Shown one piece after another: positions 6,864 to 12,646 of a stretch of 18,419 bases of DNA (its first letter is position 1; every line of letters begins with the position of its first letter). The position numbers were made by a program, and so were the translations under genes. The notes below the pieces were generated by a model, which was not told the DNA's origin, made no database searches, and saw nothing but the letters and a program-made list of their open reading frames with translations. Source of the DNA: CALWRM01 sp050309765 (GTDB lineage Bacteria; Bacillota; Clostridia; Christensenellales; UBA1750); the NCBI GenBank assembly GCA_050309765.1, contig JBNRMU010000003.1, positions 1-18,419 on the forward strand, read 5' to 3'.

Positions 6864-7814
6864 ATGCCGAACATTCTGGTGATCGGGTCCATCAATATGG
6901 ACCAGCACATGCTGTTGCCCCGTTTTCCCGTTTCCGGCGAAACGGTGATGGGAACAGAGCTCAGCTACAGCCCCGGCGGCAAGGGCGGCAATGCCTCCAT
7001 CGCAGCAAGGCGTTTGGGCGCGCAGGTGCGCTTTGCCGGCTGCGTGGGCGCGGACGGCTTCGGTGAAACGCTGCGGGAGTCCCTGCTGGCAGAAGACATC
7101 GATTGCAGCTTTCTGCGCAGCACGGACGAGGCTCCCACCGGCCTTGCGCCCATATTGGTGGAGCCGGGCGGGCTCAACCGCATCCTGGTTTTCCCGGGCG
7201 CCAATATGTGCATCCGCGAGGAAGACGTGCCTTCCATGTTCGCCGGACAGGTCGACGCCGTGATGATGCAGCTGGAGATCCCCCGGGGCGTGATCCTTGC
7301 CGCCGGCCGGGAAGCAAAAAAGCGCGGCATCCCCGTGGTGCTGGACGCCGGCCCCGCTCAGCAGTTCCCGGTGGAAGAGATCGAGAGCCTGTTTATCCTA
7401 TCGCCCAACGAGACGGAAACCACAGCCCTCTCCGGCCTGCCGGTGGACACGGAAGAAGAGGTGAAGGCGGCGGCTCGCACGCTCAAGGAGCGTACACACG
7501 TTCCCTTTGTGGTGTTGAAACTTGGCGCCCGCGGCGCTTATGTGCTGGGCGATGAGATAGACGCCTTCGTGCCCGCCTTCAAGGTCGAGGCGGTGGACCC
7601 CACAGCTTCCGGCGATACCTTCACCGGCGCCATGACCATCGAATACCTGAAGACGCATGACATACTGCGCGCCGTCACAACGGCCTGTGCGGCAGGAGCC
7701 CTGTGTGCCACAAGGATGGGCGCGCAGATCGCCCTGCCCACCATGGCGGAGGTCGAGGCCTTTTTGCGCGAGCGTGAGGGCGATCGTCAGTTGTTTTCGA
7801 ACGCACGCGAATAA
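6864..7814 (+). CDS. Ribokinase-like PfkB-family sugar kinase
   Basis: ATP-dependent sugar kinase of the ribokinase/PfkB fold, cytoplasmic. The 316 residues match ribokinase in length. The N-terminus VIGSINMDQH and FPVSGETVMG (about 6-30) resembles ribokinase. The first family signature is PGGKGGNAS (37-45), and the C-terminal signature DPTASGDTF (245-253) carries the catalytic base Asp251 and the anion-hole glycine. SPNETE (180-185) is the usual ATP-side motif. True ribokinases typically read PGGKGANQA and TAAGDTF, so the small changes (KGGN, ASGD) leave D-ribose likely but unproven; deoxyribose, a ketohexose or a keto-deoxy acid are alternatives. It has its own promoter and precedes the epimerase gene. 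Ribosome binding site GGAGGG at 6849-6854. Confidence 0.85.
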   Translation: MPNILVIGSINMDQHMLLPRFPVSGETVMGTELSYSPGGKGGNASIAARRLGAQVRFAGCVGADGFGETLRESLLAEDIDCSFLRSTDEAPTGLAPILVEPGGLNRILVFPGANMCIREEDVPSMFAGQVDAVMMQLEIPRGVILAAGREAKKRGIPVVLDAGPAQQFPVEEIESLFILSPNETETTALSGLPVDTEEEVKAAARTLKERTHVPFVVLKLGARGAYVLGDEIDAFVPAFKVEAVDPTASGDTFTGAMTIEYLKTHDILRAVTTACAAGALCATRMGAQIALPTMAEVEAFLREREGDRQLFSNARE

Positions 7815-7844
7815 GGGTTGTTGTGTTGAATTCTCCCTAATTTA

Positions 7845-7872
7845 TTGCTTGTTGTGTTATTTGTGTTATACT
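7845..7872 (+). promoter_or_regulatory. Likely promoter of the epimerase gene
   Basis: TTGCTT (7845-7850) and TATACT (7867-7872) are separated by 16 nt. The region 7818-7890 is strikingly rich in T and G on the plus strand and contains a direct repeat TTGTTGTGTT at 7818-7827 and 7849-7858; the second copy overlaps the -35 element. Confidence 0.55.
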
Positions 7873-7904
7873 TGTTTTGTTGTTTGATCGATTGTTCCCA
7901 AGCG

Positions 7905-7922
7905 AAAGCGCTGCGCTTTTTT
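7905..7922 (+). terminator. Small terminator-like hairpin in the epimerase leader
   Basis: AAAGCG (7905-7910), loop CTG, CGCTTT (7914-7919), then Ts to 7922. It could end transcripts from the upstream kinase gene. Because it lies downstream of the putative promoter at 7845-7872, it could also attenuate the epimerase transcript. The stem is only 6 bp. Confidence 0.45.
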
Positions 7923-7960
7923 GCTTGCAATACAAAATAAACCTCAAGGAGGAAAAAGGC

Positions 7961-9187
7961 ATGAGTAAGGTAGATCCGCGTTTCCAAAAGCTCTACGAAC
8001 TTGCGCTGGATGAGGTGGAAAACAACATCCTTCCCTTCTGGATCGCAAAGACACAGGATAAGCAGTTCGGCGGCTTTGTCGGCGCCACCGTCGACGACGG
8101 CACCCCCGTGGAAAAGGCGTCCAAGTGCCTGATTCTTGGCGCCAGGCTCATCTGGAGCTTTGCCAGCGCCTATCGCGTATTGGGCAAGCCCGAGTACAAG
8201 GAAATGGCCAAGCGCGCCTACGACTTTTTTGTGGACAAGTTCCTGGATAAGGAATACGGCGGCGCCTATTACATGCTGGACTATAAGGGCGATCCGGAAG
8301 CCGCCCACAAGATGGTCTACGGCGAGGCTTTCACCATCTACGCCTTCAGCGAATACTGCCGCACCTTCGGCGATATGCAGGCCCTGGATCGCGCCCTGGA
8401 GGTATTCGAACTGCTGGAAAAGCACGCCTACGATCCTAAAAACAAGGGCTACTTTGAGCTGTTCGAGCGCGATTGGACCATCATGACTGATTCGCGTTCC
8501 CAGATCAAGCGCGATACCGTCAGCACCAAGACCATGAACACCCACCTGCATCTGATCGAGGCCTACACCTGCCTGCTGCGCGTGTGGAAGAACGACCGCA
8601 TGCAGGGCAAGGTGCGCGAGCATCTGGATGTGATGCTGGATAAGATCGTCAACCAGGAGATCGGCCATTACACCATGTTCTTCAAGACCGACTGGACCTC
8701 CACCTCCAACGACGTGTCTCCCGGACACGACATCGAGGGCACCTGGCTGATGATGGAAACCGCCGAGGTGCTGGGCGAGGAAGCCATGATCGAAAAGGCC
8801 AAGCCCATCTGCCTTAAGATGGCCGCCGCCTGCCTGGACGAGGACATCCTTCCCGACGGTTCCATGCTGTACGAGGTAAAGACCGACGAAAACAAGACCC
8901 TTACCTCCCGCAGCTGGTGGGTGCAGGCCGAAACCGTTGTCGGATTCCTCAATGCCTGGGAGCTTTCCGGCGAGGACAAGTTCCTGGACGCCTCTTTGAA
9001 GGCCATGGAGTTCATCCGCGAGAACGTCGTCGATCACAAGTACGGCGAGTGGTTCCCCATGCTGGGCGACGACCTGAAGCCCATCTCTTCCAACGAGAAC
9101 AAGGTCAGCGGCTGGAAGGCCCCCTATCACAACACCAGAATGTGCCTGGAGATCATCGAAAGGTACCGCAAGCACGCCGGCTGCTGA
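7961..9187 (+). CDS. Cellobiose 2-epimerase-like enzyme (AGE superfamily)
   Basis: Member of the N-acylglucosamine 2-epimerase/cellobiose 2-epimerase superfamily, (alpha/alpha)6-barrel enzymes that epimerise C2 of the reducing-end sugar (cellobiose or lactose to the mannosyl product, or glucose/mannose). The 408 residues match cellobiose 2-epimerases (about 390-415). Family landmarks: KTMNTHLHLIEAY (190-202), SPGHDIEGTW (253-262), SRSWWVQAETVVGFLNAW (316-333) and WKAPYHNTRMCLEII (385-399). His197, His256 and His390 fall in the order and spacing of the catalytic histidines of characterised epimerases, and the tandem Trp319-320 is the usual substrate-stacking element. There is no signal peptide. 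The start is set by AAGGAGG at 7946-7952; the upstream extension to 7877 lies over leader sequence and is unlikely. No lactose or cellobiose hydrolase is nearby, so the physiological substrate is uncertain. Confidence 0.9.
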   Translation: MSKVDPRFQKLYELALDEVENNILPFWIAKTQDKQFGGFVGATVDDGTPVEKASKCLILGARLIWSFASAYRVLGKPEYKEMAKRAYDFFVDKFLDKEYGGAYYMLDYKGDPEAAHKMVYGEAFTIYAFSEYCRTFGDMQALDRALEVFELLEKHAYDPKNKGYFELFERDWTIMTDSRSQIKRDTVSTKTMNTHLHLIEAYTCLLRVWKNDRMQGKVREHLDVMLDKIVNQEIGHYTMFFKTDWTSTSNDVSPGHDIEGTWLMMETAEVLGEEAMIEKAKPICLKMAAACLDEDILPDGSMLYEVKTDENKTLTSRSWWVQAETVVGFLNAWELSGEDKFLDASLKAMEFIRENVVDHKYGEWFPMLGDDLKPISSNENKVSGWKAPYHNTRMCLEIIERYRKHAGC

Positions 9188-9205
9188 GCAAAAACGCTGG
9201 CCCGC

Positions 9206-9220
9206 TGCAGCTGAGCTGCA
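9206..9220 (+). repeat. 15-bp palindrome between epimerase and dehydratase genes
   Basis: TGCAGCT-G-AGCTGCA is a perfect inverted repeat with a one-base centre, 19 nt after the epimerase stop. GCC and GGC just outside could extend the stem, and a short TTT follows, so it may be a weak terminator. It could instead be a repressor site; it is about 50 nt upstream of the next promoter. Confidence 0.4.
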
Positions 9221-9256
9221 CAGGCTTTCCATCGCCGCACGGGGATGAAAAAGCTA

Positions 9257-9285
9257 TTGCAATCTTTACTGCATGTGTGTATACT
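9257..9285 (+). promoter_or_regulatory. Promoter of the enolase-superfamily gene
   Basis: TTGCAA (9257-9262) and TATACT (9280-9285) are separated by the optimal 17 nt. Transcription would start near 9292. An 8-bp palindrome AACTAGTT (9289-9296) sits on the expected start point and could be an operator. Confidence 0.7.
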
Positions 9286-9307
9286 ACTAACTAGTTGAAT
9301 TTGTGTT

Positions 9308-9338
9308 TCCTGCCGGGCAGAAGGTCTGCACGGCAGGA
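9308..9338 (+). promoter_or_regulatory. Strong 5'-leader hairpin of the enolase-superfamily mRNA
   Basis: TCCTGCCG (9308-9315) pairs with CGGCAGGA (9331-9338). Inside, after a G/A mismatch, GCAGA (9317-9321) pairs with TCTGC (9325-9329) around a 3-nt loop. No T tract follows, so it is not a terminator. It begins about 15 nt from the expected 5' end and ends about 18 nt before the ribosome binding site, a placement typical of mRNA-stabilising 5' hairpins. Confidence 0.6.
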
Positions 9339-9355
9339 CAACATAGATGAATAAA

Positions 9356-9362
9356 GGGAGGG
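9356..9362 (+). promoter_or_regulatory. Ribosome binding site supporting a TTG start
   Basis: GGGAGGG lies 8 nt before TTG at 9371. An in-frame ATG at 9347 lies upstream of this site and would have only a poor AGGA match, itself inside the leader hairpin. I therefore chose TTG, though ATG at 9347 (8 more residues) cannot be excluded. Confidence 0.65.
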
Positions 9363-9370
9363 ACTTAACT

Positions 9371-10750
9371 TTGACCAAGGAGAACTACGAAAGCACTCTT
9401 GCGTACACAAACACGTACTCCAAGCCGACCGATCTTAAGATCACCGACATGCGGTTTGTGGACATTGTAGGCGCTCCCATGCACTGCACGCTGCTCCGCC
9501 TGGAGACCAACCAGGGCATCACCGGCTACGGTGAGGTTCGCGATGGTTCTTCCAAGCTGTATGCGCAGATGCTCAAGCGTTTCCTGATCGGCGAAAACCC
9601 CTGCAATATCGACAAGATCTTCCGCCGCATCAAGCAGTATGGCGGCCAGTCTCGTCAGGCCGGCGGCGTTTGCGCCGTTGAGATCGCTTGCTGGGACATC
9701 GCCGGCAAGGCATACGGTGTTCCCATCTATCAGATGCTGGGCGGCAAGTTCCGCGACAAGATCCGCATGTACTGCGACACCGATGTGGATGGCAAGGACA
9801 CCGGCCTGAACATGGGCCATGCCCTGAAGAAGCGCATCGAAAAGCACGGCTACACCATGCTGAAGATGGATCTTGGCATCGGCCAGCTGACCGACGTTGA
9901 GGGTGCCCTGAGCGCTCCCATCGGTTTCCTGGAGGAAGGCCGCGCCCTGTATAAGAAGGCCCGCGAGGCCAGGGCCGCCGGCGATGCCGCCGCTGCCCGC
10001 TACTGGTCCAACCGTGCCTATGACTTCCAGAACATCGCCCATCCCTTCACCGGCATCCATATCACCGAAAAGGGCTTCGATTATCTGGAGAACTATGTGG
10101 AAGAGGTTCGCAGCGTCATCGGCTATGAGATCCCGCTGTCCATCGACCACTTCGGCCACATCGGCCTGGACGATTGCATCAAGCTGGCCAAGCGCATCGA
10201 GCGCTTCAACCTCTGCTGGCTGGAGGATTTGATCCCCTGGCAGCTGACCGACCAGTATGTGCGCCTGAACAACTCCACCACCTGCCCCATCGCCACCGGC
10301 GAGGACATCTACCTCAAGGAGAACTTCAAGCCCCTGCTCGAGAGCGGCGGCGTGAGCGTTATCCATCCTGACATCCTGTCCTCCGGCGGTATCCTGGAGA
10401 ACAAGAAGATCGGCGACATGGCTATGGAATATGGCGTGCAGATGGCTGAGCACATGGCGGAGACCCCCGTTGCCTGCCTGGCCGCTATCCACTCCGTGGC
10501 TGCCACCGAGAACTTCCTGGGCCTGGAGTTCCACTCCAACGACTGCGAGTGGTGGTCCGACATGGTCAAGGATTCCGAGAAGCCCAGGATCGTGGACGGC
10601 TTCATGGATGTTCCCGAGAAGCCCGGCCTTGGCATCGACGAGCTGGACGACGAAGTCCTGGCTGCGCATGTGCATCCCGAGATCCCCGGCGTTTGGGAGC
10701 CCACCAACGAATGGGACAACTGGTTCAGCAACGACCGCCTGTGGTCTTAA
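9371..10750 (+). CDS. Enolase-superfamily (mandelate racemase-type) acid-sugar dehydratase-like enzyme
   Basis: Member of the mandelate racemase/muconate lactonising branch of the enolase superfamily; most relatives dehydrate aldonic or uronic acids to 2-keto-3-deoxy acids using Mg2+. The 459 residues comprise the N-terminal capping domain (about 20-130) and the TIM barrel. Predicted metal ligands are Asp259 (LSIDHFGH), Glu285 (WLEDLIPW) and Glu311 (ATGEDIY). An Asp334/His361 dyad (HPDILSSGG and AEHMAETP) gives a general base. The position of the classic KxK motif reads K165-M-D167. Asp259-His-Phe-Gly-His recalls the extra histidine next to the metal ligand in galactonate/mannonate dehydratases. 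An Ala/Arg-rich insertion of about 55 residues (176-230) interrupts the barrel. Substrate is not assignable; L-fuconate, D-galactonate or another acid sugar fit the neighbourhood. Confidence 0.85.
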   Translation: MTKENYESTLAYTNTYSKPTDLKITDMRFVDIVGAPMHCTLLRLETNQGITGYGEVRDGSSKLYAQMLKRFLIGENPCNIDKIFRRIKQYGGQSRQAGGVCAVEIACWDIAGKAYGVPIYQMLGGKFRDKIRMYCDTDVDGKDTGLNMGHALKKRIEKHGYTMLKMDLGIGQLTDVEGALSAPIGFLEEGRALYKKAREARAAGDAAAARYWSNRAYDFQNIAHPFTGIHITEKGFDYLENYVEEVRSVIGYEIPLSIDHFGHIGLDDCIKLAKRIERFNLCWLEDLIPWQLTDQYVRLNNSTTCPIATGEDIYLKENFKPLLESGGVSVIHPDILSSGGILENKKIGDMAMEYGVQMAEHMAETPVACLAAIHSVAATENFLGLEFHSNDCEWWSDMVKDSEKPRIVDGFMDVPEKPGLGIDELDDEVLAAHVHPEIPGVWEPTNEWDNWFSNDRLWS

Positions 10751-10788
10751 TCAAAGTAGTTCAAGTTCTCTCTTAACGAACGACCAGG

Positions 10789-10820
10789 AACCCGGTATCG
10801 CCTGTGCGGTACCGGGTTTT
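10789..10820 (+). terminator. Internal terminator between the dehydratase-like gene and the first SDR
   Basis: AACCCGGTATCGC (10789-10801) pairs with GCGGTACCGGGTT (10806-10818), one T-G wobble, around the tetraloop CTGT, followed by TTTT. The 13-bp stem is very stable but the T run is short. No promoter is recognisable between it and the next gene at 10859, so partial read-through is likely, giving less SDR mRNA than dehydratase mRNA. Confidence 0.8.
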
Positions 10821-10858
10821 ATGGAGCTTAGTTTATTTGATGCATGGGGGAAAACTGT

Positions 10859-11611
10859 ATGCGTTTTTCTGGAAAGACCATTTATATTACCGAGGGCTGC
10901 AGCGCTGTCGGTGCCGCCATTGCCCGCCGTTTTGCGGACGAAGGCGTCCAGAATCTGGCACTTGGCAATGCCTGCCCCGAGCTGATCAAGGAACTGGAGA
11001 ACAAGGGCGTTAAGGTGCTCAACATCACCCGCGAGGTTGTGCACTATGAGGATGCAGACGCTGTTCTGGCCCAGATACTTGAAGTGTTCCCGCGTGTGGA
11101 CGCGCTCATCTTCAACAACAACATGGCCGTCAAGACCTGCGTCGAGAAGATGGATCACGATCTGTTTATTGAGCAGATGAACTACAATGCCAAGGCCGCT
11201 TTCGTGCTTACCCGCACCTTCGGCGAGCACATGGGAAGCTATGGCAACGGCAAGATCGTATACGTCAGCTCCATCCACGACGATAAGCCCACCGGTTCCA
11301 CCCCAGCTTACTCCATCGCCAAGGGCGCCATCACCATGCTGAACAAAGAGGCCGCCCTGTTTTATGGCCGCAAGGGCGTGCAGACCAACGTGGTTGAGCT
11401 GGGCGCGCTGGAAGGCGACGACCAGATATTCGATTCCACGTTCGCCGGCCAGTATGTGTACATGGACAAGCGCATCCCCAGGAAAAAGGCCGGAACACCG
11501 GAAGAGATTGCCGGTACGGTCAGCTTCCTCGCCAGCGAGGATGCCAACTATGTCAATGGCGCTTCCCTCCGTGTGGACGGCGGGTTTATGCTCCATTACA
11601 GATTCCGCTGA
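10859..11611 (+). CDS. Short-chain dehydrogenase/reductase with divergent cofactor motif
   Basis: A 250-residue classical-size SDR, expected to be an NAD(P)-dependent sugar or keto-acid oxidoreductase. The catalytic tetrad is intact: Asn110, Ser138 (VSSIH), Tyr151 and Lys155 (YSIAK). The C-terminal NGASLRVDGG (233-242) is typical. The cofactor-binding motif is unusual: TGxxxGxG reads TEGCSAVG (11-18), losing two of three glycines, and the structural NNAG reads NNNM (86-89). Either cofactor binding is altered or the protein tolerates these changes. The start at 10859 has GGGGG at 10846-10850; an in-frame ATG at 10844 overlaps that site and is rejected. It precedes a second, canonical SDR by 18 nt, so the two form an operon. 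Confidence 0.85.
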   Translation: MRFSGKTIYITEGCSAVGAAIARRFADEGVQNLALGNACPELIKELENKGVKVLNITREVVHYEDADAVLAQILEVFPRVDALIFNNNMAVKTCVEKMDHDLFIEQMNYNAKAAFVLTRTFGEHMGSYGNGKIVYVSSIHDDKPTGSTPAYSIAKGAITMLNKEAALFYGRKGVQTNVVELGALEGDDQIFDSTFAGQYVYMDKRIPRKKAGTPEEIAGTVSFLASEDANYVNGASLRVDGGFMLHYRFR

Positions 11612-11629
11612 TAGGGGAGGCAAAAGACA

Positions 11630-12421
11630 ATGTTTGATTTGACTGGAAAAGTTGCCATCATTACCGGCAGCGGTAAGGGCATCGGCAAAGGCATAGCCCG
11701 CTGTTTTGTCAAGGCCGGCGCCAAGGTCTGCCTCAACTGCGTGTCCAACAGGGCCATGGCCGACGAAACCCTCAAAGAGATGCAGGCCCTGGGCGGCGAG
11801 GATTGCGCCATCCTGGTGCAGGCCGACGTGACCGATTATGCCCAGGCTGAGGACATGGTCAAGCAGACCGTGGCCAAGTGGGGCAAGCTGGATATCCTCG
11901 TCAACAACGCCGCTCTGCAGAAGAACATGGATTTTGACGAGTATCCCGAAGAGTTCTTTGATCTTTTGATCAACACCAACCTGGGCGGCTACATCAACAT
12001 GATGCAGGCGGCCCTGCCGTACCTCAAGGAAACCAAGGGTTGCATCTGCATGACCTCCTCTGTGCACGGCAAGCGCCCCACCGACTTCGATCCCGTGTAC
12101 GCCTTCACCAAGGGCGGCATGCATATGCTGATGCGCGAGGCGGCCATTGAGTTTGCCAACTACGGCATCCGCGTGAACATGATCCAGCCCGCGGGCGTGC
12201 AGATCGAGTTCAAGTCCGGCAATCCCGCCAACTTCAAGCGCCCCGAGAAGGATCTTGGCATCGATCACAAGATGCTCTTTACCAAGTATCCCACCTACGC
12301 GCTGGGACGCACCGGCCTGCCCGATGACGATGGGTATCTGGCCGTGTATCTGTGCAGCGACGAGGCAGAGCACATCACCGGCGCTTCCGTCCGTGCCGAC
12401 GGCGGCTCCATGCTGAAGTAA
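11630..12421 (+). CDS. Short-chain dehydrogenase/reductase, canonical
   Basis: A 263-residue classical SDR. It has the Rossmann motif TGSGKGIG (12-19), the NNAA motif (92-95), Asn117, Ser144 (MTSSVHG), and Tyr157/Lys161 (YAFTK). The C-terminus GASVRADGG is typical of sugar and 3-oxoacyl-type SDRs. Neighbours suggest a sugar, sugar-acid or sugar-alcohol dehydrogenase. In an oxidative L-fucose route it could be the sugar dehydrogenase or the 2-keto-3-deoxy-fuconate 4-dehydrogenase; in a pentitol route it could supply a ketopentose to the downstream ribulokinase. The family alone does not settle this. Ribosome binding site GGGGAGG at 11614-11620. A strong terminator follows at 12451. Confidence 0.9.
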   Translation: MFDLTGKVAIITGSGKGIGKGIARCFVKAGAKVCLNCVSNRAMADETLKEMQALGGEDCAILVQADVTDYAQAEDMVKQTVAKWGKLDILVNNAALQKNMDFDEYPEEFFDLLINTNLGGYINMMQAALPYLKETKGCICMTSSVHGKRPTDFDPVYAFTKGGMHMLMREAAIEFANYGIRVNMIQPAGVQIEFKSGNPANFKRPEKDLGIDHKMLFTKYPTYALGRTGLPDDDGYLAVYLCSDEAEHITGASVRADGGSMLK

Positions 12422-12450
12422 TCGGCGCCCCAAGCATTACGTGCAAAAAC

Positions 12451-12490
12451 AAAAACAGCAAGGCAATGTTTTCCGCCTTGCTGTTTTTTA
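12451..12490 (+). terminator. Strong intrinsic terminator after the two SDR genes
   Basis: AAAAACAGCAAGGC (12451-12464) pairs perfectly with GCCTTGCTGTTTTT (12475-12488), a 14-bp stem with a 10-nt loop and a T run ending at 12489. It closes the SDR unit and implies a separate promoter for the kinase-fucosidase unit. Confidence 0.93.
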
Positions 12491-12646
12491 TGCAAAAAAA
12501 TATAGGAACGCACGGCAAAATGCGCCCAAATTGCCGCGCTGCTTCTGCAAATAGAAGGATTGACGAACACGGGCGGCGAATACAAGTTAAGAAATCGTAC
12601 CCGTTTTTCTTTATAAAATCGCAATGTGCAAAAGGAGTCTGAGACC
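12491..12646 (+). other. Leader/promoter region of the ribulokinase-fucosidase unit
   Basis: 156 nt of AT-richer sequence following a strong terminator, so it should hold a promoter. TTGACG (12560-12565) is a good -35 but no matching -10 lies at 16-18 nt. TATAAA (12612-12617) is a possible -10 without a clear -35. I cannot choose between them. The downstream ribosome binding site (AAAAGGAG, ending at 12636) is clear and sits 10 nt before a GTG start. Confidence 0.35.

Noticed and set aside
7902..7915. Partial resemblance to a catabolite-repression (cre) site or LacI-type operator around GAAAGCGCT
   Set aside because: Only one half matches; the other half (GCGC) lacks the expected symmetry, and a terminator-like hairpin explains the sequence better.
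6741..9226. Shared decamer TGCACAGGCT at 6741-6750 and 9217-9226, both in intergenic regions
   Set aside because: A 10-nt match between two places is expected many times by chance in 18 kb, and the flanks do not match.
7787..9232. Long open frame on the minus strand across the epimerase gene (about 480 codons)
   Set aside because: It mirrors the sense gene with its strong GC third-position bias, which removes stops from the antisense frame. Its translation shows no family motifs and it has no ribosome binding site.
10751..12433. Minus-strand open frame of about 560 codons across both SDR genes
   Set aside because: Both sense genes are clear SDRs with ribosome binding sites. The antisense frame spans two genes plus the intergenic hairpin and looks like a codon-bias artefact. 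The same applies to minus-strand frames over metA, mcsB, clpC, the dehydratase-like gene and mfd.
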